From: Metabacillus bambusae
GTDB taxonomy: Bacteria; Bacillota; Bacilli; Bacillales; Bacillaceae
Reading direction: 5' to 3'
Assembly (NCBI RefSeq): GCF_017497975.1
Contig: NZ_JAGDEL010000005.1
Span: 1 to 64,000 of the forward strand
DNA: 64,000 nt
Below are positions 34,796-43,839 of this stretch, one piece after another. Below the pieces are notes generated by a model, which was given only the letters and a program-made list of their open reading frames with translations, searched no databases and had not been told where the DNA came from. Both the position numbers and the translations under genes were made by a program. Position 1 is the first letter of the stretch. Each line of letters opens with the position of its first letter.

Positions 34796-35725
34796 TCAAT
34801 TATTCACCTGAATAACTTTTGCAGGAACACCTATTGCAAAGGAATTTGCTTTAATATCCTTAGTAACTACTGATCCAATGCCAATTTTTACATTTTGCCC
34901 GATATTCACTCCATTCACTATCTTAGTACCTGGACCTATCCAACAGTTGTCTCCGATTACAACACTCCCACAAATAATAACCCCAGATGATATGAAACAA
35001 TTTTCACCAATCTTTACATTATGCCCGATATTAACTTGATTACCGATTTTGGTTCCACTTCCAATGAAGGTTTCAGTTAACATTCCTTTTGCAATAGTTG
35101 TATTTGAACCGATAGAAACATCATGTTCAATTACTACTCCACCTAAATGTGGGAATGTAACAAATTCCCCCTCCTGATTTTCGCTAAATCCAAGACCATC
35201 CACACCAATTACTGTATTACTTTGAACTAATATGTTTTCACCGAGCTTAGTTCTTTTATATAGATGAACACCATTATGAATACTAGTTTTTCTACCAATG
35301 TAGACATCTTCTTCAATAATAGAAAAGGATCCTATATTTACATCTCCCCCTATTATTGCATTAGCACTTATATCTGTTTTAACACTAATCTTCTTTTCTC
35401 CCTTGCTTGGAAAAAGTAGATTTAAACATTCTATAAAATAAAGCATAGGATCATCAGCTAATAATAATGTTTTATTTTTCCCTACCTGATCTGTAATTTC
35501 TAAGTTCTTGTCCACAATTATTATGTCCGAAGGAGTAGTTTCAAGAATGTTATTCGCTTTTTCTACTTTTGCATTACAAAAACATAAGATACTACGATCT
35601 GTAGTATCTAATGATGAAACACCTTTTATAATTCTCTCCTTATCACCTACCAAGTTAACATCATACCTAATTTTATCTACTAATTCACGGACAGTAATTG
35701 GTTGTAATATTTTGTATATGGACAT
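34796..35725 (-). CDS. LpxD-like left-handed beta-helix N-acyltransferase
   Basis: 309 residues. An N-terminal ~100-residue region like that of LpxD is followed by a hexapeptide-repeat beta helix (about 110-300: GGDVNIGSFSIIEEDVYIG and later repeats). The IGHNVKIGENC segment matches the catalytic-His region of LpxD. LpxD moves a hydroxyacyl group from acyl-ACP to glucosamine in lipid A synthesis; a Gram-positive cell makes no lipid A, and an acyl carrier protein gene lies immediately upstream. The likely role is N-acylation of the amino sugar for flagellin glycosylation. That is inference. Confidence 0.8.
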   Translation of the reverse strand: MSIYKILQPITVRELVDKIRYDVNLVGDKERIIKGVSSLDTTDRSILCFCNAKVEKANNILETTPSDIIIVDKNLEITDQVGKNKTLLLADDPMLYFIECLNLLFPSKGEKKISVKTDISANAIIGGDVNIGSFSIIEEDVYIGRKTSIHNGVHLYKRTKLGENILVQSNTVIGVDGLGFSENQEGEFVTFPHLGGVVIEHDVSIGSNTTIAKGMLTETFIGSGTKIGNQVNIGHNVKIGENCFISSGVIICGSVVIGDNCWIGPGTKIVNGVNIGQNVKIGIGSVVTKDIKANSFAIGVPAKVIQVNN

Positions 35726-35736
35726 AATATTAATCC

Positions 35737-35973
35737 TTAACCAACTTTATTTTCTAACCAATTAACAATTAAATTTAAAGTATTTAGTGAATCTATTTCT
35801 TCATCAGGAATTTCTACGTTATATTTCTCCTCTAAAGCGAGAAAGATACTAGCAAAATCTAAAGAATCTACACCTAGTTCTTTTAATTCTAAATCATGTT
35901 GATCTTCCTGTAATTTAATATCGCTACAAGTTTCCTCAATAATTTTTACTATTTCTAATTTTAGTTCCTTCAT
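35737..35973 (-). CDS. Acyl carrier protein (dedicated)
   Basis: 78 residues with the phosphopantetheine attachment motif GVDSLDF and the usual helix LALEEKYNVEIPDEEI. ATG 35973 follows AAAGG and is preferred to the upstream TTG at 35982. It lies between KAS III and the LpxD-like acyltransferase with gaps of 11-17 bp, so it probably carries the acyl chain made for the sugar. It is distinct from the housekeeping acpP, which is normally located with fabD-fabG. Confidence 0.88.
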   Translation of the reverse strand: MKELKLEIVKIIEETCSDIKLQEDQHDLELKELGVDSLDFASIFLALEEKYNVEIPDEEIDSLNTLNLIVNWLENKVG

Positions 35974-35989
35974 TTTGACCAACCTTTCA

Positions 35990-36931
35990 CTAATTATTAT
36001 TTTTTCTTTCTATAATACAAGTAGCCCATGAAAGACCTACGCCAAAACCGCTAAGTATTATTTTCTCATAATTATCTTTTTTGATGTAATTCTCTAATAA
36101 TAAGGGAATTGAAGATGATACTGTATTTCCTTGATTCTTCAAATTGATTGGAGCTTTTTCATCTGAGAGATTCAACCTCTTTTTTATAGTGTCTACTATA
36201 TATTTGCTTCCTTGATGAAATAAAAACAAATCAATTTCTTCTGGTTCACATTGAATTGAACTTAATAATTCTTTAACCTGATTAGGTACTGCTTTTGCAC
36301 TAAAATTAAATACTGCTCTTCCATTCATTTCAAGATAACCATTATTATTATTTAGTACACTTCCATCCGCACCTGATGTACCAAAAGTAAATTTTCGGGG
36401 GAACCAAAGTTCTTTCCCATCACAATCATTTAATAAGGTAACTGTTGCAATATCTCCAAATAATAAGGCAGTATTTTTATCTGAGGGGTTAATAACTTTA
36501 GAATAAGGATCACAAGTAAACAGTAATCCATTTCTTAGACCATTAGATTCCATAAATGATTTAATTATTGAAATACCATAAACATAACCAGAACATCCTA
36601 ATGAAATATCAAAAGAAGCACATCTTGTAGATGCACCTAACTTCCCATGAACGATAGCTGAGGTATGTGGTATACCATTTCCATCAGGATTCTGCGTACA
36701 AACGATTATGCAATCTATCTCATCTAAGTTCACATTAATTTTCTCTTGCAAATTATGATAAGCTTTAATACACATATCTGAAGTATCTTCATCTAATTCT
36801 TTTTGTAATACTTTCTCAATCCCTAATTTATTTTCAATAAAATCATCATTAATTTGAAATTCATTTACTCTTTCAAAATTAGATAGGTATTTATTGGGGA
36901 GATAACTCGCAATTTCTCTAATTCCAATCAT
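35990..36931 (-). CDS. Beta-ketoacyl-ACP synthase III-like enzyme
   Basis: 313 residues, thiolase fold. Catalytic triad visible as C113 (LGCSG), H239 (LFHQGS) and N269 (NQGNT). It would condense an acyl-CoA with malonyl-ACP to build a short acyl chain on the neighbouring ACP. It starts 2 bp after the preceding gene ends, so translation is probably coupled. Close grouping with an ACP and an acyltransferase argues for a special acyl group, not bulk fatty acid synthesis. Confidence 0.88.
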   Translation of the reverse strand: MIGIREIASYLPNKYLSNFERVNEFQINDDFIENKLGIEKVLQKELDEDTSDMCIKAYHNLQEKINVNLDEIDCIIVCTQNPDGNGIPHTSAIVHGKLGASTRCASFDISLGCSGYVYGISIIKSFMESNGLRNGLLFTCDPYSKVINPSDKNTALLFGDIATVTLLNDCDGKELWFPRKFTFGTSGADGSVLNNNNGYLEMNGRAVFNFSAKAVPNQVKELLSSIQCEPEEIDLFLFHQGSKYIVDTIKKRLNLSDEKAPINLKNQGNTVSSSIPLLLENYIKKDNYEKIILSGFGVGLSWATCIIERKNNN

Positions 36932-36933
36932 AC

Positions 36934-37548
36934 TTAATTTCCTCCACTTAAATGTGAAAAATAAATATATCCTATTTGTTCACGCCCAATTTTTATAACA
37001 GATTTAGTTAGACGATTTTGAAAATTATGTTGCAATTCTATATCAATATCGATATCACCTGATATTAATAACCGCTTCAATTCAATTTTAGTAAAGATCC
37101 ATTTTCCATTTAAATTAGGATATAGATAATTGTGCAAGTGCTTTGTTAGGGAAACAATTATCTCCATAGGTCTATAACCTAAATTCTCTTTTAGAGATAC
37201 TTTTTTCTCGGTATATTCAGAATGCTTTTGTATAATATCTTCATTATATGAATTGCGCATTTTAATTGGGGACTTTCCCTCTAGTAACCAACCAGTAATA
37301 GTGCCCTCTTTAGTAGTAAAATGTATCTCTCCAAAGTATTCACTCGTTTTATTTATGGTGGATTTTGTATTATTTATAATTAAATTACATTGAGTAGCTA
37401 CAAAGCGATGAAGATCCATCCGGAAATTTAATACTTCCCTATTACCAAACTTAAATTCCAGATGATTAGCAATTTCATTATATATATCTGCACTTTGTAC
37501 GTAATTCCGTTCACCTTTAAAAATTAGTTCTAATGGGATGACATACAT
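36934..37548 (-). CDS. Unknown protein in acyl-glycan operon
   Basis: 204 residues, soluble, no signal peptide or membrane segment. No family is recognised. Stretches such as GEIHFTTKEGTITGWLLEGKS and DIDIDIELQHNFQNRLTK look like alternating beta strands, and IGREQIGYIYFSH ends the protein, so a mixed alpha/beta fold such as a hot-dog type is conceivable. It lies directly before the KAS III gene; a role in processing the acyl chain is possible but not shown. Confidence 0.7.
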   Translation of the reverse strand: MYVIPLELIFKGERNYVQSADIYNEIANHLEFKFGNREVLNFRMDLHRFVATQCNLIINNTKSTINKTSEYFGEIHFTTKEGTITGWLLEGKSPIKMRNSYNEDIIQKHSEYTEKKVSLKENLGYRPMEIIVSLTKHLHNYLYPNLNGKWIFTKIELKRLLISGDIDIDIELQHNFQNRLTKSVIKIGREQIGYIYFSHLSGGN

Positions 37549-37728
37549 TTAAAAACCTCCAAAAGTGTTTCACCTTTGCCATTTTTGTGTATGATATTAC
37601 CCTTACTCTTAATTGCTGAATTTCAATTCCAATTGTAGCTTGTTTAATACCAAGTGATAGTTAATCATATTTAACCAATTCAGAAAATAAGTAACTGAGG
37701 TATTTCATCTAGCACAACAACAGCCTAT

Positions 37729-40728
37729 TTATTGATTATTGATATAGATATTTTGTAAAACCTCTGCTATTTTATTCATATCATGATATTCTTCTACATA
37801 ATTTCTTCCTTCAAACCCCAATTCTTCTCTCATATCCTTGTCTTTAAGCACAGCTTCTATCTTTTTTTCAATATTTTCAGGGTTAGCAGATATAATAGGT
37901 AACTCCTTAGGATATTTATCCTTCATAAATTCACTTATCCAAGTAATAACAGGCTTTCCTAAAGCCATAGCCTCAACAGCAAATAAACCATAAGCACCTA
38001 TTAGAATTTGATCAACAATTAAATCTGCCTTTCGATAAATATTCTTCGCCTCTTCGTGTGACATATTTTGAACAAGAATAAAATCAAAGTCATACTTAAT
38101 TTTAAGATTTTCTATTGCTTTTAATATATATTTAGTCCCTTTATGTTCAGGCGAAGTTGGTGCATGTACTATTAAGGGTTTAGACTTTTTAGTAGTAGAA
38201 ATTGACGGAGCATATGAATCTATATCAATTGCAGCCCTTGAAATATGGACATTTTCATAGAAATCCTTAACATACTCATATAAACCTACACCAACTATAC
38301 AGTGTTTAATATACTTTGACAGAAAATCCAACTTTCTTTTTATAGAATCCTCATCAGTATTTTTCACAACGACATATTTACTTATCTTTTCTGCAATAGA
38401 ATTCTGCATCACATCGGATCCCCAGTGTTGCATATATACCCTTTTACCCGAATCCTTCAAAATTCTCAAATCTGAATGATCACTGATTAATGTGGTACCG
38501 AAGTGAAAGTGAAATATATCAAACTTTTCTATTGCCTTTAAACCAATTTCAGTAGTCAAGTTGCTTATTTCATCTGCATTTTTTATTTTAGAAATATTAA
38601 CTCTGTAATTATTACTGTAATTTAAATAACTTGGGTAATAATTTAGTGATCTTGCATTTATACCAATATTTTGTAATCCCTTTGTTAGGCTGTTCATTTG
38701 ATTGGCTATCTCTATTGACCCATGGAGTACTCTCAACTCTTTATTGGCCAATTCCGAAGATATTTGGTTAATATCAGTGATAATTATATCTTTACTTAAA
38801 CCAACGTTTATTTGATTAATTTTATTATTGAGAAACTCAGCCATGAAAGGATAGACCTCTAATGCCTCTTTATAATACCTTATAGAAGTACGAATATTTC
38901 CCTTATCATTAGCCTCATTTGCTAAATACATTAATATAAAAAACCTGTCTTCATTATTTCCTAAAGTTATATAAATTAACCTAAGATGGTCTACATGGTA
39001 TAGATACCTAATATAATTAATTCCTCGATTAACATATAACTCATATAAATCGTGAACATCTTTATCCAATTCTCGTTTACTTTTTTTAGAATCTTCAATA
39101 GTAGTTAGTAAAAGAACGTTAGCAATAGCAATATAAATTCTATTACTTTGAAAGTCATTAAACTTATAATCGTTACGTAAACTACCTAAAAAGTATTCTT
39201 CTTTCTCTTCTTTATCAATTAATACTTTTACAATCTTTTTGATCGTTACGCTATCAAGCTTTTTGAAAAATTTATTCAGATACTTGCTTTCCATTAAATA
39301 TGTTACAAATTCAATAATCACTTCATCCGTAAATCTAACAATATCGTAATTGTTAATAAACTGTAGAAGTAACTTGTTACGTTTTTCTGTATTCCGAATT
39401 TCATTTAATAATCCATAGTCATCTTCGATACTAGAAAAAATATGTTTAAAGTGCTCCGATTGCCCTTCATCGAAGTCTTTTTTCAACATCTCTAAATAAT
39501 TAATGAAAGGATAACGTTGCGACTCATCTATATTTTTATATAAGTTAAGAAGTTCATTTTCGCTTTTCTCTAAAATAAATACTTTTGTTAACAATTTAGC
39601 TTTTAATGCTATGTTTTCGACTTCATTCAGTAAAGGTTTGTACTGATTTAAATCATAAATGATATTAATTTCCTTATAAACTAGTGAAATAATTCGATCC
39701 AACGTTTTTTCAAGTGTAACTTTATCAAGGGTATACATTTCTATGGCTGTAAAGTTCGACAAGTCTAGTTTATTTTTATAATATTGACCATGGAGTTCAA
39801 CGTATTTAGTTAACGTATCAAGACCTTCTTTATACTCTTCTAATTCAATATAGGCATGACCCATATAATAATAAAGATCAAGGTAATTATCATTGTACGA
39901 CAACCCTTCTTTACATACGTCAATTACCTGTTCAAATTTTTTAGTATGGAGTGCCATCCTGGCATATTCACCAAATACGTAATATCTATAAGTAATTAAT
40001 CTATTATCTTGTTTTTTCATAGATTTATATGCTTTTTTAATTTCTTCAATTGCAGTAGCGGAATCACCATGCATCATATATGAGCGCGCTAACTGGAATC
40101 GGTAATAAACATGCTCTGGATCATTTTTGAGTTCTGTTTTGAGCATATTTGCTGTGCGCTGAAATTTCTTTTCCATTAATTCTTTATCTTCATTAATATA
40201 TCCATAATGCATAAGCCATATATTATCGACTGTTAATACAGGATGTTGATAGATGGGTTGATTATGAATTGTACCTTTATATTGAAACGTTCCATCATTC
40301 TTAAATAATCTCTCTTGAACATGGTAAACGTATTTATTCAATTTGACTGATAATAAATTCTTTTCTCTAATTCTAATTGTTTTAAAATTATTTATTTTAG
40401 AACTCTCAAGTAAGTCGATAAGTTCATTTGGTGTATTAAGTTCCTCGTCTGCATCAATTATAAAAATCCATTCTCCTGTTGCATAGGAGATGGAAATATT
40501 CCTCATATCAGAAAAATTCCCATTCCATTCATGAAAGTAGACATTTTCTGTATACTCTTTAGCTATTTCCATCGTTTTGTCTGTTGAACCAGTATCAACA
40601 ATAATTAGTTCTGAAAAATCTTTTGATATTAAAAGTTTTAAACTTTCTAAACATCTACGCAAATTCTTTTCTTCGTCTTTAACAATCATACAAATACTTA
40701 ATTTTTTAGTCATTTGTAATACACTCAT
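37729..40728 (-). CDS. Multidomain glycosyltransferase (GT2 + TPR/helical + GT4-like)
   Basis: 999 residues. The N-terminal ~230 is a GT-A (family 2) transferase: SICMIVKDEEKNLRRCLESL, VDTGSTDKTMEIA, and the metal-binding IIDADEEL. The middle (~190-650) is helical with TPR-like repeats (EHVYYRFQLARSYMMHGD). The C-terminal third (~660-999) is a GT-B fold like family 4, with VHAPTSPEHKGTKY and EAMALGKPVITW. This build fits enzymes that glycosylate flagellin and other surface proteins. It overlaps the small upstream gene by 23 bp and lies downstream of hag. Confidence 0.85.
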   Translation of the reverse strand: MSVLQMTKKLSICMIVKDEEKNLRRCLESLKLLISKDFSELIIVDTGSTDKTMEIAKEYTENVYFHEWNGNFSDMRNISISYATGEWIFIIDADEELNTPNELIDLLESSKINNFKTIRIREKNLLSVKLNKYVYHVQERLFKNDGTFQYKGTIHNQPIYQHPVLTVDNIWLMHYGYINEDKELMEKKFQRTANMLKTELKNDPEHVYYRFQLARSYMMHGDSATAIEEIKKAYKSMKKQDNRLITYRYYVFGEYARMALHTKKFEQVIDVCKEGLSYNDNYLDLYYYMGHAYIELEEYKEGLDTLTKYVELHGQYYKNKLDLSNFTAIEMYTLDKVTLEKTLDRIISLVYKEINIIYDLNQYKPLLNEVENIALKAKLLTKVFILEKSENELLNLYKNIDESQRYPFINYLEMLKKDFDEGQSEHFKHIFSSIEDDYGLLNEIRNTEKRNKLLLQFINNYDIVRFTDEVIIEFVTYLMESKYLNKFFKKLDSVTIKKIVKVLIDKEEKEEYFLGSLRNDYKFNDFQSNRIYIAIANVLLLTTIEDSKKSKRELDKDVHDLYELYVNRGINYIRYLYHVDHLRLIYITLGNNEDRFFILMYLANEANDKGNIRTSIRYYKEALEVYPFMAEFLNNKINQINVGLSKDIIITDINQISSELANKELRVLHGSIEIANQMNSLTKGLQNIGINARSLNYYPSYLNYSNNYRVNISKIKNADEISNLTTEIGLKAIEKFDIFHFHFGTTLISDHSDLRILKDSGKRVYMQHWGSDVMQNSIAEKISKYVVVKNTDEDSIKRKLDFLSKYIKHCIVGVGLYEYVKDFYENVHISRAAIDIDSYAPSISTTKKSKPLIVHAPTSPEHKGTKYILKAIENLKIKYDFDFILVQNMSHEEAKNIYRKADLIVDQILIGAYGLFAVEAMALGKPVITWISEFMKDKYPKELPIISANPENIEKKIEAVLKDKDMREELGFEGRNYVEEYHDMNKIAEVLQNIYINNQ

Positions 40729-41038
40729 CCCAATAAGTAAATAAAGGTTTTAGTTCAAATTGTAAAAGATCCGAAACAAATAAATAATCTTTTTCTTCTA
40801 CTTTGTCTAATAGCATTTCTGCCTTTTCATTAAATAAATCAAGATCAATATCCATTAAATTTTTTTCAGTTAATACCATAACTGTTTCTGTTAAGACAGA
40901 AAGATCTTCTAGCCAATATTTTAAACGCTCAGCATCTGCACCTTCTTCTAAGTCATCACAAATTGGGCTGATGCGAGAGATTAAATTGTGAAGCAAATCT
41001 TTTAATGATAATTTCAACTCTAATAATTGTGTACTCAT
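40706..41038 (-). CDS. Small acidic helical protein downstream of hag
   Basis: 110 residues, Leu- and Glu-rich, predicted all-helical, no membrane segment. No named family recognised. It begins 74 bp after the hag stop (behind the hag terminator) and its end overlaps the start of the large glycosyltransferase, so the two are coupled. A partner or adaptor for flagellin glycosylation is a reasonable guess. Confidence 0.7.
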   Translation of the reverse strand: MSTQLLELKLSLKDLLHNLISRISPICDDLEEGADAERLKYWLEDLSVLTETVMVLTEKNLMDIDLDLFNEKAEMLLDKVEEKDYLFVSDLLQFELKPLFTYWDECITND

Positions 41039-41053
41039 AGATTCCCCTTCTTT

Positions 41054-41090
41054 AAAAAAGACCGACTAAATAGGATTAGCCGGTCTTTTT
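41054..41090 (-). terminator. Terminator after hag
   Basis: AAAAAAGACCG-CTAA / TTAG-CGGTCTTTTT stem with T tract on the reverse strand. Confidence 0.9.
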
Positions 41091-41112
41091 ATTCATTTAA
41101 CTAGATTCTCAA

Positions 41113-42240
41113 TTATTGAAGTAATTGAAGAACACCTTGTGGTTGTTGGTTAGCTTGAGCAAGCATTGCTTGAGCAGCTTGAGATAGAATTCCATTTTTA
41201 GTAGATTCCATCATTTCTTTCGCCATGTCAACGTCACGTACACGAGACTCAGCAGCTGTTAAGTTTTCCGCAGAAGTACCTAAGTTGTTAATAGTGTGAT
41301 CTAAACGGTTTTGGAATGCACCAAGTTTAGAACGTTGTGAAGATACATCTTCAATAGCTTTATTGATAGCTGATATTGATGCTTCAGCAGCTTGTGAACT
41401 ACTTACATTAATACCATCAACATTTAATGCAGAAGCACTCATATCTTCAATTGCAACTTTCATTGTTTGTGAAGAGTTTGCACCAATTTGGTAAGTTAAA
41501 GACTCATCAGTTAAATCAGCAACAGCTGCACGAGTTGTAAATGTAGCTTCTTCACCGATTGAACCTGTACTTAAAGTACCGAAAGTAATAGAAGCATCAC
41601 CAATTGAAATGGCACCACCAGAAGAAACAGTTGCAGTATTAGATACCCCTGTATCATCAGTATAACTTACTGTGTATACCCCACTTGCTGTAGCTGAAGT
41701 AATTTCTAAATTGTAAGTGCTATTATTACCAATAGTAGCAGCTCCACTGATAGATGCGAATACACCACTATCAGAAACTTCATTAAACGTTGCAGATTGA
41801 TCTTCAGCAACTACACCACTTAAATCACCATTCAACAATTTCTTAGTATTAAACTCAGTTGTATTAGCAATACGATCAATCTCTTCAACTAACTGATCCA
41901 TTTCTTTTTGAAGCTCTGCACGGTCAGTGTTAGTGTTTGTGTCGTTTGAAGATTGAACCGCTAGTTCACGCATACGTTGAAGGATTGAGTGTGTTTCGTT
42001 TAATGCACCTTCAGCAGTTTGGATTAAAGAAATACCGTCTTGAGCATTTTTAGAACCCATTTCTAAACCGCGGATTTGTCCACGCATTTTTTCAGAGATT
42101 GCTAATCCAGCAGCATCGTCACCAGCACGGTTGATACGAAGTCCTGAAGATAGTTTCTCCATTGATTTAGATTGTGCTGCAGAAGCACTAGTTAATTGAC
42201 GGTGTGTGTTTAACGCCGCGATATTGTGATTAATTCTCAT
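41113..42240 (-). CDS. hag: Major flagellin Hag
   Basis: 375 residues. The start MRINHNIAALNTHRQL at ATG 42240 follows AAGGAGG; the longer frame is only the leader. N-terminal (KLSSGLRINRAGDDAAGLAI) and C-terminal (AAESRVRDVDMAKEMM to NQQPQGVLQLLQ) domains are canonical. A Ser/Thr/Gly-rich variable segment lies at about 148-255 and could carry O-linked glycans. It follows csrA as in B. subtilis and has a SigD promoter and a CsrA-binding leader. Confidence 0.97.
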   Translation of the reverse strand: MRINHNIAALNTHRQLTSASAAQSKSMEKLSSGLRINRAGDDAAGLAISEKMRGQIRGLEMGSKNAQDGISLIQTAEGALNETHSILQRMRELAVQSSNDTNTNTDRAELQKEMDQLVEEIDRIANTTEFNTKKLLNGDLSGVVAEDQSATFNEVSDSGVFASISGAATIGNNSTYNLEITSATASGVYTVSYTDDTGVSNTATVSSGGAISIGDASITFGTLSTGSIGEEATFTTRAAVADLTDESLTYQIGANSSQTMKVAIEDMSASALNVDGINVSSSQAAEASISAINKAIEDVSSQRSKLGAFQNRLDHTINNLGTSAENLTAAESRVRDVDMAKEMMESTKNGILSQAAQAMLAQANQQPQGVLQLLQ

Positions 42241-42265
42241 TTTTGTTTTCCTCCTTGAATTTAAG

Positions 42266-42289
42266 TTCATTCACATCCTTGTGAATGAA
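42266..42289 (-). promoter_or_regulatory. CsrA-binding hairpin in the hag leader
   Basis: The reverse strand has TTCATTCAC-AAGGAT-GTGAATGAA, a 9-bp stem presenting GGA in the loop. CACAAGGATGTG matches the CsrA consensus RUACARGGAUGU almost fully. It lies just upstream of the ribosome site (AAGGAGG), itself a second possible GGA site. In B. subtilis CsrA binds the hag leader at two such sites to block translation, released by FliW. Confidence 0.85.
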
Positions 42290-42351
42290 AGGTTTTTAGA
42301 AAGGAACACTCATTGTCGGCCGCCATAGTGTGTTCCTCCCTTACACTAATA

Positions 42352-42377
42352 TTATCGACTAGATTAAGAGATGTTTA
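42352..42377 (-). promoter_or_regulatory. SigD promoter of hag
   Basis: Reverse strand: TAAA (42374-42377), 14-bp spacer, GTCGATAA (42352-42359). A second hairpin, GGAACAC / GTGTTCC, follows in the leader (42302-42338). Confidence 0.8.
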
Positions 42378-42503
42378 ATAGTTTTTATAGAAATATTTTA
42401 ATATTTCTCTGGGAATTTTATGTAGGAATTTAAATGAGGTGGTTTTGTCTTAAATCGCTTTTAGAGTAGAAGTATGTACAGTATCTAATTTCAAAAAAAT
42501 AAT

Positions 42504-42530
42504 GACCTTAAGCTGGTTTTACTTAAGGTC
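42504..42530 (-). terminator. Terminator overlapping the csrA stop
   Basis: GACCTTAAG / CTTAAGGTC perfect stem, followed by ATTATTTTTTTG on the reverse strand. The csrA stop codon falls inside the stem. Confidence 0.75.
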
Positions 42531-42753
42531 TAAAATTAGTATTTTTCATTTGATCAAGTATGTTTTTATTGATGGAAGCAGCTTCATTATTTGATTCTTG
42601 TATCGTTAAGTAGATTTCTTTCCGGTGGATTTCAATATCCTTTGGGGCATTGATCCCTAGTTTAATTTGATCACCTTGCACCGATAATACGGTCACTTCA
42701 ATTTGATCACCAATTTGAATCGTTTCACCAATTTTTCTTGTTAAGACAAGCAT
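42523..42753 (-). CDS. csrA: Carbon storage regulator CsrA
   Basis: 76 residues: [23 protein letters not shown] and [18 protein letters not shown] are the CsrA RNA-binding strands, with the conserved R-K-E. Dimeric RNA-binding repressor of hag translation. It is adjacent to fliW (11 bp), its protein antagonist. Confidence 0.97.
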   Translation of the reverse strand: MLVLTRKIGETIQIGDQIEVTVLSVQGDQIKLGINAPKDIEIHRKEIYLTIQESNNEAASINKNILDQMKNTNFRP

Positions 42754-42764
42754 ACTTCCACCCC

Positions 42765-43202
42765 CTACTTCTGAATCGTTTCTTGAATGATTTTATGTCT
42801 TGGTGTGTACGTTGTATTATTTAAAATGATTTGTTTTGCTATATTTTTATGTTGATTCACAATAATAGGAGCTTGTAGGTTTGCAGTTGATTCAGCAAAT
42901 GGGTCTTTGACTGTTAGGATCGTTATGATTTGAATATCTTCTTCGGAAGTTATCTTAAGTACTTCTTTGTCATTGTCCTGTAATTCAAACTCATAGTCTT
43001 GAAAGAATAAAAATGGGTTTACAACGACAAATCCTAGTTCAGGCGTTTTCTGTGATTGCATGATCATAAAAGGGGATTCTTTGTCTAAAGGTAAAAGGAT
43101 AAATTTCTTTTCATCTGAAAACCCTGGGATTCCAGTCTCAAAATGAATAAAATCATCTTCCTTCACCGTAAGTCCACCATGATATTTCGTTTGTATTTCC
43201 AT
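42765..43202 (-). CDS. fliW: Flagellar assembly factor FliW
   Basis: 145 residues with the FliW core [19 protein letters not shown] and NLQAPIIVN. FliW binds either flagellin or CsrA; when flagellin is exported, FliW is freed to sequester CsrA, letting hag be translated. Gene order fliW-csrA-hag is the conserved partner-switch module. Confidence 0.96.
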   Translation of the reverse strand: MEIQTKYHGGLTVKEDDFIHFETGIPGFSDEKKFILLPLDKESPFMIMQSQKTPELGFVVVNPFLFFQDYEFELQDNDKEVLKITSEEDIQIITILTVKDPFAESTANLQAPIIVNQHKNIAKQIILNNTTYTPRHKIIQETIQK

Positions 43203-43223
43203 AAGTCACCATCCTTTCCACTA

Positions 43224-43793
43224 TTATGCCTTAATATTAATCATTTCAACATCTATATTCAGTTCATTTCTTCTCTGTAGATAAATATCGACATTCCCTT
43301 TTTTATAATCAAATATTGGTTTATTTACGCCAACATCAATAGTTGGTTTATTTTGCTTTATATCTATCTCTAACTTGGATGGCTTATAATTTATTTTCAC
43401 ACTACCAGGAGAAGGGATAAAAGCTAGGCCAAATTCTTTCATCGGCTTTTCGCTGTTAAGCTTAGCTTGACTTGCAATAGGATTACCTGGATTTTCAATT
43501 TTCATTAATGCTTCGCCTTGTTGTGCTCGTCGTGCAAGTCCTTCAAGCCACACTTTCTTACCATTTTGTGCAAATTCCTCAGTTCTTCTTGCAATGGATT
43601 TTAAATCCATATCAGCTCTAGCTTCTGATTGGTCAATTGTTAATTTAGATGGTGTAGTCTTCATCTGAATACTTGCTTTAGGTTGTTCGATCGAAAGGTT
43701 TGCCATAGGCTGCTGAATATTATTGACTGCATTATTTGTTTGTATACCAATTTGTGCCATAGTACTATCAAGTCTAATTTGTGGAATCTTCAT
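43224..43793 (-). CDS. yviE: YviE-like protein (DUF6470)
   Basis: 189 residues with repeated short blocks of alternating polar and hydrophobic residues, each with a Pro or Lys hinge (IQQPMANLSIEQPKASIQ, SKLTIDQSEARADMD, SKLEIDIKQNKPTIDV), and GLARRAQQGEALM in the centre. It matches B. subtilis YviE in position between flgL and fliW and in character. Function is unknown. Confidence 0.85.
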   Translation of the reverse strand: MKIPQIRLDSTMAQIGIQTNNAVNNIQQPMANLSIEQPKASIQMKTTPSKLTIDQSEARADMDLKSIARRTEEFAQNGKKVWLEGLARRAQQGEALMKIENPGNPIASQAKLNSEKPMKEFGLAFIPSPGSVKINYKPSKLEIDIKQNKPTIDVGVNKPIFDYKKGNVDIYLQRRNELNIDVEMINIKA

Positions 43794-43839
43794 TCATTAT
43801 CACTCCTAGTAAAAAAGCTATCTTACTAGAGAAGATAGC

